Source: Verrucomicrobiia bacterium
Lineage (GTDB): Bacteria; Verrucomicrobiota; Verrucomicrobiia; Limisphaerales; JAEYXS01
Assembly: GCA_036405135.1 (NCBI GenBank)
Contig: DASWYF010000010.1
Span: 163,350-227,349 of the forward strand
DNA: 64,000 nucleotides
Reading direction: 5' to 3'
Part shown: piece by piece, positions 8,586 through 18,022 of the stretch
How the letters are laid out: every line of letters starts with the position of its first letter
Position numbering within the stretch: position 1 is the stretch's first letter
Program-made: the position numbers and the translations under genes
The notes under the pieces: generated by a model
Seen by the model: only the letters and a program-made list of their open reading frames with translations
The model's database searches: none
Told to the model about the DNA's origin: nothing

Positions 8586-8660
8586 GTAACCACAGATGGA
8601 CACAGATTAACACAGATGGGGAGAGGGGTAACCGCAGATGGGCGCAGATAAGCGCAGATA
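8586..8660. repeat. Degenerate CACAGAT-type dispersed repeat
   Basis: A run of related units (CCACAGATGGACACAGATTA, then GCAGATGGGCGCAGATAAGC). Similar units occur near 57178, 60399 and 61771. Non-coding. Confidence 0.65.
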
Positions 8661-8787
8661 GGGAAGTGGATGGATGATGGTGGGGAATTGTTTTCGTTGG
8701 CCTCATTTGGTTCGCTACGCGAACAAGGAGGGCGGCAAGATAGCGCCGGTTTTCTTTGAGAGCACGGGTGGGTGCGTGTGCGTTCGA

Positions 8788-8819
8788 ACTGCTGGCAGGA
8801 TGCCAGCAGCACATTGCGG
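8788..8819 (+). repeat. Palindromic repeat of the ACTGCCGGCA...AGCACG family
   Basis: Hairpin GCTGGCA/TGCCAGC followed by AGCACATTGCGG. Compared with copies at 58311 and 59855, both stem halves changed together (CTGGC/GCCAG against CCGGC/GCCGG). Confidence 0.75.
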
Positions 8820-8833
8820 AGGGCTGTCTCACG

Positions 8834-9823
8834 TTATTTCTTCCTCTGCTCGGCCAGCCAGTGGAGGGCGGGGGAGGGGAGGCCTTCGTGGCCACCGTCA
8901 AAGATGGTCACGCGGACATTGGCGGATTCGCGACGGAAGAGGACTTTCTTTTCGCCGTGGAGCGGATCGTTCGGAATCGGGTCTTTGATGGAAGAGGGTA
9001 CTTGGGATTTTTCGGTGAACCAGGTGATCTCTTCTTCGGTCAGCCGGTCTTTCGGTTCGGCGAGGAGATTGTAAGCGCGGAGCGTGTGGCTGATGGGGAC
9101 GCTGCCGGTGTGGCCGTCTTTGATGCCGGCATTGATGGAGATTTTGAAATCTTTTGCTTTCGCTAAGTACGTTAGCGCGGAACGTTTCTTGGCTTCTGCA
9201 CCGGCTTGGTTGTCTGGCTTGGGCACGCCGCCACAGGCCAATTCGATGTCCTTCGCGTATTTCTGTTTCTTGCGGCTGGATTCGTCGTGCCAGGCTTGGA
9301 TGTCGGTGATGGGTACCCAAGCGGAAGCAGCGGCCCACAACTCTGGTGCACGACCGGCCATGAGCAAGGTCGCATAACCGCCACCGGAAGCGCCGACGAG
9401 GTAGATGCGGTTGGGATCGATGGACGTTTCCTTCCGCGCAAACTCAACGGCGCTCAAGATATCTTGTACGACGAGTTCGGAGCCGCAGGCTTGAGGGGTG
9501 TTATTTGGTCCGCGAAAGTTCGGATGAATGAAGGCCCAGCCGTTCGTGATGCACCATTCGGCGTAAGGGGCTTGCGAGGTTTGTTTGTAATCAGCGGACC
9601 AGCTATGCAAGGCGACGAGGAGTGGTTTCTTTTCTTTGCTATCAGGTGTGAAGAACATCGCGGGTTGATCGGTGTTGTCCGCTTTGCTGGGGTATTTGAT
9701 CTCTTTCACCTGTGCGGGCCAGCGTTCGATGACTTTGCCGGGGGCTTCGCTCTTGGGGACAGGCGTGGCGGCGTGGGCGCTCAGGGCGAGCGTGGTGATC
9801 AGCAAGGCGAGCGGGAAATGCAT
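8834..9823 (-). CDS. Secreted prolyl-oligopeptidase-like alpha/beta hydrolase
   Basis: Start taken at the ATG at 9823, giving signal peptide MHFPLALLITTLALSAHAAT; a frame extension to 9898 would place 25 unlikely residues before it. 329 residues. The nucleophile motif GASGGG is at about 144-149 (Ser146), preceded by VALHSWSADYKQ and the region FIHPNFRGPNNTPQACGSE; the His of the triad is probably in FDGGHEG near the C-terminus. The layout resembles the catalytic domain of S9 peptidases and acetyl-xylan-esterase-like enzymes. Probably periplasmic; substrate unknown. Confidence 0.85.
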   Translation of the reverse strand: MHFPLALLITTLALSAHAATPVPKSEAPGKVIERWPAQVKEIKYPSKADNTDQPAMFFTPDSKEKKPLLVALHSWSADYKQTSQAPYAEWCITNGWAFIHPNFRGPNNTPQACGSELVVQDILSAVEFARKETSIDPNRIYLVGASGGGYATLLMAGRAPELWAAASAWVPITDIQAWHDESSRKKQKYAKDIELACGGVPKPDNQAGAEAKKRSALTYLAKAKDFKISINAGIKDGHTGSVPISHTLRAYNLLAEPKDRLTEEEITWFTEKSQVPSSIKDPIPNDPLHGEKKVLFRRESANVRVTIFDGGHEGLPSPALHWLAEQRKK

Positions 9824-9930
9824 GGGAAGAAGATAGGGGAAAAGAATGGTGTAGAGCAAGCGGGGGAGGCGTAGCAACGTGTTATGGTGAAGTTTCAAAA
9901 ATGCTCAAGTCTCTCTTGCTTGTGGACCTT

Positions 9931-9955
9931 GCTGCGGCTCGGAGAGCCGCGCTCC
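9931..9955 (+). repeat. 25-bp palindromic repeat, copy 3
   Basis: GCTGCGGCTCGGAGAGCCGC plus GCTCC. Same frame as 6124-6148 with a C-G swapped for G-C in the stem (GGCTC/GAGCC against GGGTC/GACCC). A shorter relative lies at 10935-10956. Confidence 0.75.
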
Positions 9956-9956
9956 G

Positions 9957-10760
9957 TTATTCTTCCCAGAAGCTGTTGAGCACGGAATGTTTGGCGGCTT
10001 TTTCGTGCTGGGTGATGGCTTGGGTGATGAAGTTTTTGCCGAGTTCGACGGCGATGGGGAGTTCGCAGCCGAGTGCGAGGTAGCCGGTGATGGCGGCGGA
10101 GTAGGTGCAGCCGGTGCCGTGGGTGGAGACGCCGCGCACGTAGGGCGCGGTGAGCATCAGTTCGTTTTCGTCGTCGTAAAAGATGTCGATGGCTTCACGG
10201 CTGTCTTTCAGATGACCGCCTTTGACGAGGGCAGCGCAGCCGTAGGTCTCAAAGATTTCCCGGGCGGCGGAACGGAGGTCTTCCACGTTGCTCAAGGGGC
10301 GGTTTACGAGGAGGGCGGCTTCATCCAGATTTGGCGTTACCAGTGTGGCGAGGGGGAGCAATTCTTCTTTCACCGCTTTGATAGCGGAGGATTTCAGCAG
10401 GCGTGCGCCGCTGGTGGAGACCATGACGGGGTCCACGATGAGCGGCGGCATTTTCGCCTGGGAGAAGAACTCGGTGATGATCTTGATGATGGGCGTGGAG
10501 AAGAGCATGCCGGTCTTCACGGTGGCGGGTTTCAGTTCGGCAAAAACGGCTTCGATCTGTTTCTGCACCATTGCTGGTGACGCTGCCTGAATGCCGGTGA
10601 CGGCTTTCGGGTTTTGCGCAGTGAGGCAGGTGATGGCGCTGGTGCCGTGGGTGCCGAGGGCGGCGAAGGTTTTCAGATCCGCTTGGATGCCGGCGCCGCC
10701 ACCGCTATCGGAACCGGCGATTGTGAGGGTGACGGGGAGAGTGGCGGCGGTGTGTTTCAT
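9957..10760 (-). CDS. thiD: Hydroxymethylpyrimidine/phosphomethylpyrimidine kinase
   Basis: Phosphorylates HMP to HMP-P and HMP-PP for thiamine synthesis; cytoplasmic. Start at ATG 10760 ([20 protein letters not shown]); an in-frame TTG at 10802 would add 14 residues. 267 residues, normal length. Motifs: [17 protein letters not shown] (16-32), [33 protein letters not shown] and, near the C-terminus, the anion-hole motif [15 protein letters not shown] with the catalytic Cys. No other thiamine genes lie nearby and no THI-box was seen upstream. Confidence 0.95.
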   Translation of the reverse strand: MKHTAATLPVTLTIAGSDSGGGAGIQADLKTFAALGTHGTSAITCLTAQNPKAVTGIQAASPAMVQKQIEAVFAELKPATVKTGMLFSTPIIKIITEFFSQAKMPPLIVDPVMVSTSGARLLKSSAIKAVKEELLPLATLVTPNLDEAALLVNRPLSNVEDLRSAAREIFETYGCAALVKGGHLKDSREAIDIFYDDENELMLTAPYVRGVSTHGTGCTYSAAITGYLALGCELPIAVELGKNFITQAITQHEKAAKHSVLNSFWEE

Positions 10761-11109
10761 CGTATTGGGAACAGGATGATGGAAGAGGGCGGGGGTGGTC
10801 AATCATGAGGGGAGAGTTATGCCCTTGTGCTACGACTCACCCCTCACCTCAGCCCTCTCCCCATTGAGGGGAGAGGGAGATGGTATGTTCGCTTGCACCT
10901 ATCATATTTATGCCATCGGACATTTGGATGTTTAGGCGGCATAAATGCCGCGCTCCTTTGGCGAGATCGGTGATCGTTGTGGTTCTATGTTTCTGCATTT
11001 GGTTGACGATTGCTATGAGGAGCGGTTAAGGCTCGACGGAGTCTCGCCCTACCTTGGATAGGATTCGTTTTCGGGTTTGCAGTTTTGCTTGGGCGTGTAA
11101 CGTAACGGC
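10761..11109. other. Intergenic region with three dispersed repeats
   Basis: No gene is visible between thiD and polX. It holds a CCCTCACC/GGGGAGAGG-type repeat at 10838-10879, a GGCGGCATAAATGCCGCGCT hairpin at 10935-10956, and a GGCTCGACGGAGTCTCGCCC repeat at 11030-11053 that ends in CTACC. Confidence 0.7.
10838..10879 (+). repeat. REP-like CACCCCTCACC...GGGGAGAGGG repeat
   Basis: CACCCCTCACCTCAGCCCTC followed by TCCCCATTGAGGGGAGAGGG. The second half is a hairpin (CTCCCC/GGGGAG). Other copies: 17417, 30700 (reverse), 55861, 58158, 59241. Confidence 0.8.
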
Positions 11110-12867
11110 ATGGCGATGGATAAAGAACAGGTGGCGGAGATTTTGCAGGAGATCGGTGTCCTGCTGGAATTGAAGGGTGAGAATCCGTTCAAGACGCGGG
11201 CGTATGTGAATGGTGCGCGCGCGTTGGAGAGCCTTGGCGAACCGTTGGAGAAGATGGTGGCAGAGGATCGCCTCAGTGAGATTAAAGGATTTGGCGAAGC
11301 CTTGCAGCAGAAGGTCACGGAATTGGTGACCACAGGCCGCCTGAAATATTACGAAGACCTGAAAGCGTCCATTCCGGCGGGCATGGTGGCATTGCTGGAG
11401 ATCCAAGGGCTTGGCCCGAAGAAGGTGAAGGCGATGCATGATAAGCTGGGCATCGACTCGCTCGAATCTTTGGAAGCGGCGTGCAAGGCGGGAAAGGTGG
11501 CGGAGCTGGACGGCTTCGGTGAAAAGACGCAGGCGAAGATTCTCGAGGCGATCGATTTCCGGCGCAAATACGCCACGCGACATCGCTTGGTGGATGCGCT
11601 TTATGCAAGTGAGCCGATTCTTGATGCGTTGCGTGAACATCCGGATGTAATCCGTTGCAGCACGGCAGGGAGCTTGCGGCGTTTCAAGGAAGTCATTGGT
11701 GACATCGATTTCTTGGTGTCTTCGAAAAAGCCTTTGGATGTCATCGATTTCTTCACGAAGTTGCCGGGCGTCATCAATGTGCTGGCGAAGGGGGATACGA
11801 AATCCAGCGTGATCGTGGAGGGCGGCATTCAGGCGGATCTACGCGTGGTGAGTGATGCGGAGTATCCCTTCGCGCTCGCGTATTTCACGGGCAGCAAGGA
11901 GCACAATATTGTGATGCGCCAGCGTGCGATTCAACGCGGCTTGCGATTAAATGAATACGGACTGTTCCGTTCCAAGGAAGAAACGCGCGATCCGGCTTTA
12001 CTCGTCGCTTGTCAGACGGAGGATGAGATTTTTAAGACGCTTGATCTGCCTTACATCGCGCCGGAGTTGCGTGAGGACCATGGTGAGTTTGCGGCAGGTG
12101 AGAAGAATGATTTGCCGCGTTTGCTCGAATGGTCCGATCTGAAAGGTTCGTTGCACAATCACTCCAATTGGAGTGATGGCCGCAACACCTTGGAGGACAT
12201 CGCCAAATTCATGACGGAACTGGGCTGTAGTTACTGGGCGATCACGGATCACAGCAAAGCTTCATACCAAGCGAATGGCTTGGATGCGGAACGTTTGCGC
12301 AAGCAGTTGGTGGAGATCAAAGCCATCAATCAGAAGCTCGCGGACGAAGGCACGGATTTCCGCCTACTCACGGGTTCTGAAGTGGATGTGTTGAAGGAAC
12401 GTTTGGACTTCGAGAACGACATGCTAGCGGAATTGGATGTGGTGGTGGCCAGTTTGCACGTGCCGGGCAGTGATGAGGCGGATAATACGAAGCGACTCAT
12501 ACGCGCGGCGGAGAATCCGTATGTGCACATGCTCGGTCACTTGACGGGGCGGTTGCTCTTGGAGCGTGAAGCTTACAAGGTGAACCAGCAAGCGGTGATC
12601 GATGCGTGTGCCGCGACGGGCACGTGGATCGAGCTGAATGCAAATCCCTATCGCTTCGATATGGACTGGCGCCTGTGGCAGTATGCGAAGTCCAAGGGAG
12701 TGAAGTGCGTGGTCAATTGCGATGCTCATCGCCATGAACACGCTGGATTTTTGAGGTTAGGCACGGGCATAGCCCGTAAGGGGTGGTTGACCAAAGAGGA
12801 TGTGGTTAACACCTTGACCTTGAAAGGACTGTTGCAAGCTCTGCAAAAAAAGAGAAGTGGGGTTTGA
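11110..12867 (+). CDS. polX: DNA polymerase X family protein with PHP domain
   Basis: 585 residues, the usual length of bacterial PolX. N-terminal 8-kDa/HhH region (KGENPFKTRAYVNGARALES, then helix-hairpin-helix IKGFGEALQQKV and IQGLGPKKVKAM), palm with STAGSLRRFKEVIGDIDFLV (about 180-200, the paired catalytic Asp) and a third Asp in ADLRVV. The C-terminal PHP phosphoesterase domain starts near 347 with LHNHSNWSDGRNTLEDIA and continues with TDHSKAS, SEVDVL, SLHVPG, LGHLTGRLL and VNCDAHRHEH, the metal ligands. Gap-filling polymerase with 3'-5' exonuclease and AP-endonuclease activities in base-excision repair. Confidence 0.95.
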   Translation: MAMDKEQVAEILQEIGVLLELKGENPFKTRAYVNGARALESLGEPLEKMVAEDRLSEIKGFGEALQQKVTELVTTGRLKYYEDLKASIPAGMVALLEIQGLGPKKVKAMHDKLGIDSLESLEAACKAGKVAELDGFGEKTQAKILEAIDFRRKYATRHRLVDALYASEPILDALREHPDVIRCSTAGSLRRFKEVIGDIDFLVSSKKPLDVIDFFTKLPGVINVLAKGDTKSSVIVEGGIQADLRVVSDAEYPFALAYFTGSKEHNIVMRQRAIQRGLRLNEYGLFRSKEETRDPALLVACQTEDEIFKTLDLPYIAPELREDHGEFAAGEKNDLPRLLEWSDLKGSLHNHSNWSDGRNTLEDIAKFMTELGCSYWAITDHSKASYQANGLDAERLRKQLVEIKAINQKLADEGTDFRLLTGSEVDVLKERLDFENDMLAELDVVVASLHVPGSDEADNTKRLIRAAENPYVHMLGHLTGRLLLEREAYKVNQQAVIDACAATGTWIELNANPYRFDMDWRLWQYAKSKGVKCVVNCDAHRHEHAGFLRLGTGIARKGWLTKEDVVNTLTLKGLLQALQKKRSGV

Positions 12868-12974
12868 TGACGGCAGAAGATCAGGCCTAGTCAGCGGCAA
12901 GCATTAACCACTCTGACGTAAACATGCCTATCCCCGGCTCCAAACCAGCACCACTGCCGGCCAATGAAAAATAA

Positions 12975-13660
12975 GGTTTGGAGGCAGCGATGCAGCGAAC
13001 ATCGCAAAGACCTGGGCTGGATTTTGTGCTGCTGGATCATCAATTACCGGGCAGTGATGCGTGCGTGCAGTGGAGTCAGTTCAAAGATCTTGCTGCATGC
13101 CGTTGGGCGTATCCGGTTGCGCTGACGAACTCGCGTTTGGCAGCGGATGCTCCGATCAAGGCGGCGGTTTACAAACCGATCCGTCGTCAGCAGATGATGG
13201 AAGTGATCTTGAAGAGTTTGAGCAAGGCTTCATCGGAGACGTCAGCGGTGGCCAAGACGGGGGTGATTTTGCTGGCCGAGAGTCATCCGGGATCGATCCT
13301 GGTGGCGGATGATAATGTGGTGAATCTCAAGGTGGCGAGCTCGTTTCTGAAACGCATGGGTATGAGCCTGACACGGTGGTGAATGGTCGCGAGGTGCTCA
13401 ATGCGTTGGCGGCAAAACATTACGATGTGGTTTTGCTGGATATCCAGATGCCGGAGTTGGACGGGTATCAGGTGGCAGTACTGGTGATCGCCAATATTTC
13501 CAGCGGTGAAAGGCCGAAGTTAATCGCACTAACGGCGAATGCGATGGAGTCGGACCGGCAGAAGTGTCTGGCGGCGGGATTGGATGATTATCTGCCGAAG
13601 CCGATCAAGGTGACGGACTTGGAGCGGGTGCTGAAGACTTACCTGACGGCGAAGCCCTAA
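12975..13660 (+). pseudogene. Remnant of a two-receiver-domain hybrid kinase, frameshifted
   Basis: The first frame begins just after a stop with GLEAAMQRTSQRPGLDFVLL, a response-regulator receiver (REC) missing its N-terminal acidic pocket; it runs through DHQLPGSD and YKPIRRQQMMEVIL. A second REC starts SILVADDNVVNLKVASSFLK and breaks at about 13358: one missing base shifts the frame, after which YEPDTVVNGREVLNALAAKH, VVLLDIQMPELDGYQVA, LIALTANAM and DDYLPKPI continue normally to the stop at 13660. No histidine kinase core remains upstream. It looks like the decayed 3' end of a hybrid sensor kinase. Confidence 0.8.
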
Positions 13661-14196
13661 AAAAGAAGTGGGCGAACGGCTAGGTAACACACAAAACCTT
13701 GCCGCCCGCCCGAGATCCATCGCAGGAGGAAACTGACGACAAATCTCACCCATAATAAAGCACAGGAGGGGGCAAAAATAAAGTCGGAGAGGGGTGGGCA
13801 AAGCCAGGAATGGATGAGGTTATTTGGTGAAAAAACGCTAGGTAAAACCCCGTATCTTTTGATTCAGCCTAAGCGGTCAAAAAAAGCCTGATGGCGGATT
13901 TTTACCTAAACGAGTGGAAAAATTTATCCATGACAGGAAGTTTATAAAAAAACGATACACGGGGCTATATTTTTTATAATATGTTTTCGCTCAAAGAGTT
14001 GTGTTTCGATTTTGACTGGTATTACCGAGGTGGAAAGAGTCGGAGTGAGATTTTTTTTGAGGCTCCCTAGGCCGAAATGCCTATTGGCAAAGGAGCTGCT
14101 TAACCAGTTCAGGCGGATCAGGGGTGCGTAACCTTTGGCCAAACGAAACGTCTAGGATGGACGTAATACGGTTGGCGGCTGATCGCCAGACGTACA
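13661..14196. other. AT-richer intergenic region, no gene seen
   Basis: No convincing coding frame. Base composition is lower in G+C than the flanks, with A/T runs around 13855-13975. Apart from the hairpin at 14061-14096, nothing recognisable was found. Confidence 0.55.
14061..14096 (+). promoter_or_regulatory. Nested hairpin in leader of TPR protein gene (candidate)
   Basis: Outer pairing GCTCC (14062-14066) with GGAGC (14092-14096) encloses TAGGC-CGAAAT-GCCTA (14068-14083), about 100 bp before the start at 14197. A T-run precedes rather than follows it, so it is not a plain terminator for the plus strand. It matches no riboswitch that I recognise. Confidence 0.3.
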
Positions 14197-14925
14197 ATGA
14201 TCAAAGAAGTGACTAGCATTTTAAAACGTGTGGCAGTGGTGTTGGGGCTGGTAGTGGCCTTTCTGGCCTTCATGAGTTTCCCGGCTTTTTCCAAGACGGA
14301 CCGGGCAGTTGCCCAGACCGGTGAAGTCCGCGGCGCATTGAGTCCTTTTGAAGAAGACCTGTCGACATATTCTCCCCGTGAGGCAGCCGAATATTGGAAT
14401 GACTGGGGGAATGAATACGGCCGCTCAGGGCCGATGACGAACATGTTCGTCTGTTTCCTGAACGCCGTCCGCATCATGCCGCATGAGCCGGCGTATCATC
14501 AGAACCTAGCCACAGGACTTTTCATGTATCGCAAGGATGCCAAAGAATTCTTTGGCGTGAATGAAGAACAGGTGTTCTCGATGGCGTTGCGTGAGTATCG
14601 CAAGGCGCGCATACTGGACCCGGAGAATTACGAGCTGGCCAAGGATCTGGCGATGGTCCATTACGGCATCAAGCCTTTCCGGGCGGAAGAGGCGCTCACG
14701 GAATGGAACCAAGTGCTGGTTTTGGCGCAAAAGAAACCGGACGCCAATCTGGATGAGATCTATGTGAACCTGGGACGGGTCAATTTTTTGGCGGCGCGTT
14801 ATGCCGAGGCGCAAAAGTGGCTGTCAAAGGTGAAAGCACCCGAGTTTGAGGAGATGCGGAACGTGTTGTGGGCGCGCGTAACGGACAGTGCGCAGCTTCG
14901 CCATGATGTGGAAGTGAGCAACTGA
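14197..14925 (+). CDS. Membrane-anchored TPR-like protein
   Basis: 242 residues. One N-terminal hydrophobic segment (VAVVLGLVVAFLAFMSFPAF, about 12-31) acts as signal or anchor, with AFSK a possible cleavage site. The rest is helical with weak TPR periodicity: AAEYWNDWGNEYGRSGPMTN, CFLNAVRIMPHEPAYHQNLA, MALREYRKARILDPENYELA and IYVNLGRVNFLAARYAEAQK. Such proteins are common periplasmic scaffolds in Verrucomicrobia. No enzyme motif seen. Followed by a lipoprotein gene after 91 bp, possibly co-transcribed. Confidence 0.75.
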   Translation: MIKEVTSILKRVAVVLGLVVAFLAFMSFPAFSKTDRAVAQTGEVRGALSPFEEDLSTYSPREAAEYWNDWGNEYGRSGPMTNMFVCFLNAVRIMPHEPAYHQNLATGLFMYRKDAKEFFGVNEEQVFSMALREYRKARILDPENYELAKDLAMVHYGIKPFRAEEALTEWNQVLVLAQKKPDANLDEIYVNLGRVNFLAARYAEAQKWLSKVKAPEFEEMRNVLWARVTDSAQLRHDVEVSN

Positions 14926-15016
14926 TCCGCGGAGGGACGTTCCGGCGGGCGGGAGGTATTGAAATCCCGTGGTGCCACTTGCGTCGGGCAGTTTTTTGTG
15001 GCAACCAAAGGCCGTC

Positions 15017-16648
15017 ATGAATCGTATCTGGACGGTCGTCGTGTCTTCTTTGCTTTTGCTGCAAGGAGCATGCAAGCCATCGGCTCCTGCGCCGCAGGCG
15101 GAAACTGAAGCGGAGAAGCCGGTCGCACATTCTCCCGCGAATGTCACGGTGGCGGCACCCGCTGCTCCTCCCGCTTTGCTGTCCTGGCATTCGGCGGGGC
15201 TTAAATCAGTGGCAGAGGCAGAAGGTGGCAGCCGATTGAGAGAAGTCTTGGGCATGCCGCAAACCGCTGCGCTCAAGAGCAACACCCTCGTCAAACTTTC
15301 CCATAATCTTCCCGCCATCATTTTTTCTGAAGTCCTTGCGAGCAAGGCACAGGCGGACAAGCTCAAGCCCCTGCTTGATGACATCGCAACTTATGAGTCC
15401 AAGGTGGTCTGGGCCAGTGAAGCTCCGCTGCGCTGGCGCGTATCAGTGAAGATACCGGTGGAGCGGACCGGCATCTGGTCTGCGAACCTGCATGCCCTTT
15501 TGGCGAGCGGCCAGCCGGCAGAGACGGTTCCGCTCACGAACATCACCGATCAGTGGTTCACTGTCTCCTATACTCCGCAGGAAACATACAGTTATGGTTT
15601 GAAGGAAGGCTGGGTGACGGTGGAGCGATCGGAGAAGGATTATAAATGGGGCGCTTTTTCGGCCAGTCTGGCGAGCAATGTGTGGCTGGCAGTGGAGCTT
15701 CCAGCAAGGATACTGCCGTTAACAGGCACCTTGCTGGACACAAACAATCTGCCCTACTTGCGCCTGACCATGGAGGGCAAAGGCGAGAACCAGCTCAGCC
15801 GCCTGGACCTGAAATTTCTGAAAGATTTAAAGATTCCGCAGCAACCTTGGAATGTGCCCACCAATACGATCAAAGATCCGATCGTCAGTTTCACGGCCCT
15901 GCGCGGGGTGGGGGATATCTGGTCCCGGGTTGAAGCATTGAAACCTTTGGGACTGCCCAAACCGCCTGAGCAAATCTATGTCTGGGCTCAGACTGACCTG
16001 CCATTTCAGACTTTCGTAGCGGCATCCGTACCGGGCGCATCGAACTTGGTTCAAACGTCATTGAAGAGCTGGACCAATGAATTACAGAAAACGTATGGCA
16101 ACCGGATCGCGGGCAGGTTTGCTTCCAAAACCAACGAGCTGAACTGGGCGGGGTTGATGGGATTGCTGCCTTTTCTGAAAGCGGCTCCGGAACCGACTGA
16201 CGACTATCTGGTATTCGGTCTGGCCCCGATGGTGCCGAAGCCCCAAGACTTGCCGCGTGAATTGCTGATGCAGTTCATCCATCGCACGAACCTGGTTTAT
16301 TACGATTGGGAAATCACAGAAGCGCGGCTGACACATTGGCTGCAATCCGCCTCTTTGCTTTACATGGCGGCCAACAGAGTGCCCATACACAATGGCGTGG
16401 CCCCCTATCAGTGGGCGGTGAATGTGGCCTCCAAATTGGGCAACACGGTGACGGAAGCGGAATTGGCGGCGGCGAATGAGATCAAAGTGTTCCGCAAATC
16501 TCCCGCTGGGATGTCGGGATTTGAAATCTATCTCTTTTTCCGCTGGCTGGACCAGAAGAGCTTTCCGCGGTGGGATGAGGAAGGCGCTCATCAACTGGGA
16601 TTGCCTGAGCTGCCTGCATCCCCGGGTGGGCCTGGGGTGCCCAAGTAA
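15017..16648 (+). CDS. Putative lipoprotein of unknown function
   Basis: Start at ATG 15017 ([20 protein letters not shown]): a lipoprotein signal with lipobox LQGAC and lipidated Cys19; an earlier GTG at 14969 would bury it. About 544 residues. After a Pro/Ala-rich linker ([13 protein letters not shown]), the body shows no catalytic motif. Features include [40 protein letters not shown] and a C-terminal [18 protein letters not shown] do not recognise the family. It ends 8 bp before pdxJ, so the two may share a transcript. Confidence 0.7.
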   Translation: MNRIWTVVVSSLLLLQGACKPSAPAPQAETEAEKPVAHSPANVTVAAPAAPPALLSWHSAGLKSVAEAEGGSRLREVLGMPQTAALKSNTLVKLSHNLPAIIFSEVLASKAQADKLKPLLDDIATYESKVVWASEAPLRWRVSVKIPVERTGIWSANLHALLASGQPAETVPLTNITDQWFTVSYTPQETYSYGLKEGWVTVERSEKDYKWGAFSASLASNVWLAVELPARILPLTGTLLDTNNLPYLRLTMEGKGENQLSRLDLKFLKDLKIPQQPWNVPTNTIKDPIVSFTALRGVGDIWSRVEALKPLGLPKPPEQIYVWAQTDLPFQTFVAASVPGASNLVQTSLKSWTNELQKTYGNRIAGRFASKTNELNWAGLMGLLPFLKAAPEPTDDYLVFGLAPMVPKPQDLPRELLMQFIHRTNLVYYDWEITEARLTHWLQSASLLYMAANRVPIHNGVAPYQWAVNVASKLGNTVTEAELAAANEIKVFRKSPAGMSGFEIYLFFRWLDQKSFPRWDEEGAHQLGLPELPASPGGPGVPK

Positions 16649-16656
16649 AAGAAGTT

Positions 16657-17397
16657 ATGTTGAAACTGGGAGTCAATATTGATCATGTGGCGACGGTGCG
16701 TGAGGCGCGGTATCGCGGACAGACGCGGGGTGAGCCTGATCCGGTGGTTTTGGCGCTGATCTGTGAGGAATCGGGAGCACATGGTATCACAGCGCATTTG
16801 CGGGAGGATCGGCGGCATATCCAGGATCGTGATGTGTGGCTGTTGCGGGAGCGGATCAAGACGCGGTTGAACCTGGAGATGGCGAACTCGCCGGAGATCG
16901 TGGAGATCGCGCTGAAGTTGAAACCGGAGATCGTTTGTCTCGTGCCTGAGCGGCGTCAGGAGGTGACGACGGAAGGTGGACTGGATGTGGTGGGGAATCT
17001 GGCGGCACTCACGGAGACGCGGAAGCGGATGAATGATGCGGGGATCGAGGTGAGCCTGTTCATCGCGCCGGACCCGCAGCAGATCGAGGCTTCGGCGAAG
17101 ACAGGGACGCAGTTCATCGAATTGCACACCGGGAAGTTCGCGGATCATTTTGACCAGAAGGCGGCGCGGAATGTGGAGCTGGAAAGGTTGGTGGCGGGAG
17201 CTAAGCAGGCGCATGCGCTGGGCATCCAGGTGAATGCGGGGCATGGGTTGAATTATGTGAATCTGCCGGTGTTGCATGTGGTGCCGCATCTGGTGGAGTT
17301 GAACATCGGGCACAGCATCGTGAGCCGGGCGGTGACGACGGGGATGGCGCAGGCGGTGAAGGATATGCTGGAGTTGATGAAAGATTATAAGGGCTAG
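16657..17397 (+). CDS. pdxJ: Pyridoxine 5'-phosphate synthase
   Basis: Condenses 3-amino-2-oxopropyl phosphate with deoxyxylulose 5-phosphate to pyridoxine 5'-phosphate (DXP-dependent vitamin B6 pathway); cytoplasmic TIM barrel. 246 residues, normal. Motifs: [15 protein letters not shown] (4-18), [20 protein letters not shown] (about 42-61), LNLEMA with the catalytic Glu, [29 protein letters not shown] and [10 protein letters not shown]. Starts 8 bp after the lipoprotein stop. Codon usage is strongly G-rich. Confidence 0.97.
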   Translation: MLKLGVNIDHVATVREARYRGQTRGEPDPVVLALICEESGAHGITAHLREDRRHIQDRDVWLLRERIKTRLNLEMANSPEIVEIALKLKPEIVCLVPERRQEVTTEGGLDVVGNLAALTETRKRMNDAGIEVSLFIAPDPQQIEASAKTGTQFIELHTGKFADHFDQKAARNVELERLVAGAKQAHALGIQVNAGHGLNYVNLPVLHVVPHLVELNIGHSIVSRAVTTGMAQAVKDMLELMKDYKG

Positions 17398-17416
17398 GTC
17401 GCTGTCGAGAAGGGGG

Positions 17417-17458
17417 CACCCCTCACCCCGGCCCTCTCCCCTCCGAGGGGCGAGGGAG
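17417..17458 (+). repeat. REP-like CACCCCTCACCCCGGCCCTC repeat
   Basis: About 42 bp between pdxJ and acpS, second half hairpin-forming (CCCCTCCGAGGGG). Nearly identical to 55861-55902 and 58158-58198. Confidence 0.85.
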
Positions 17459-17541
17459 ATGTGGCGTTTACTCGCTTTCATCACCTGCAGGTAATTTGAG
17501 GATGTGTTCTTGGGCTGACGAGGGCGAGGTGTTGACGACAT

Positions 17542-17919
17542 ATGATTTTAGGCATTGGCATTGATTTGGTGGAGACGGCGCGGATTCAGGCGTCGATCGA
17601 TCGCTTTGGGGATGCGTTCTTGGAGCGGTTCCTGTTGCCGGAGGAGATCGAGTTCTGCAAATCACACAAGTATCCACTTACGCACATCGCGGCGCGGTTC
17701 GCGGCGAAGGAGGCGGTGGCGAAGGCGTTTGGGACGGGTGTGGGTGAGGAGTTGGGCTGGCTGGATATCGAGATCGGTCGGAAGCCGACGGGAGAGCCGT
17801 TTCTGGTGTTACACAAGAAGGCGATCGAGTTGTTTCAAGCGCGTGGAGGGAAGGGGACGCATGTGTCGCTGACGCATACGGAGAATTATGCGGCGGCGGT
17901 GGTGGTGATTGAGGGGTAG
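17542..17919 (+). CDS. acpS: Holo-[acyl-carrier-protein] synthase
   Basis: Transfers 4'-phosphopantetheine from CoA to a Ser of acyl carrier protein, activating fatty-acid synthesis; cytoplasmic trimer. 125 residues, normal. Motifs: MILGIGIDLVETARI with Asp8 and HIAARFAAKEAVAKAFGTGV with Glu57 (Mg2+ binding), GRKPTGEPF, and VSLTHTENYAAAVVVIE at the C-terminus. pdxJ-acpS adjacency is common in bacteria and supports both calls. Confidence 0.96.
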   Translation: MILGIGIDLVETARIQASIDRFGDAFLERFLLPEEIEFCKSHKYPLTHIAARFAAKEAVAKAFGTGVGEELGWLDIEIGRKPTGEPFLVLHKKAIELFQARGGKGTHVSLTHTENYAAAVVVIEG

Positions 17920-17931
17920 GGGGATTTACGA

Positions 17932-18012
17932 TTTACGAAGGACGATTTACGAATCGGTGGGCTCTTGATTGGGAAACATCGAACATCGAACTCCCAACGT
18001 CCAGCATCGAGA
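17932..18012. repeat. Degenerate ATTTACGA and ACATCGAAC dispersed repeats
   Basis: Three ATTTACGA units near 17932-17955 followed by AACATCGAACATCGAACTCC and CCAGCATCGAG. Related tracts: 22571-22602, 62049-62078 (ACATCGAA type) and 39300-39401, 39888-39918 (ATTTACGA type). Confidence 0.7.
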
Positions 18013-18022
18013 GGAAGCAGTT

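Noticed and set aside
7177..8589. A 470-codon open frame on the plus strand opposite the ROK-like gene
   Set aside because: It mirrors the real gene on the other strand, has an odd Asp/Glu/Val/Gly-rich composition typical of antisense frames in G+C-rich DNA, and shows no motif.
13529..13801. 90-codon minus-strand frame opposite the receiver remnant
   Set aside because: No motif and opposite to clear receiver-domain sequence.
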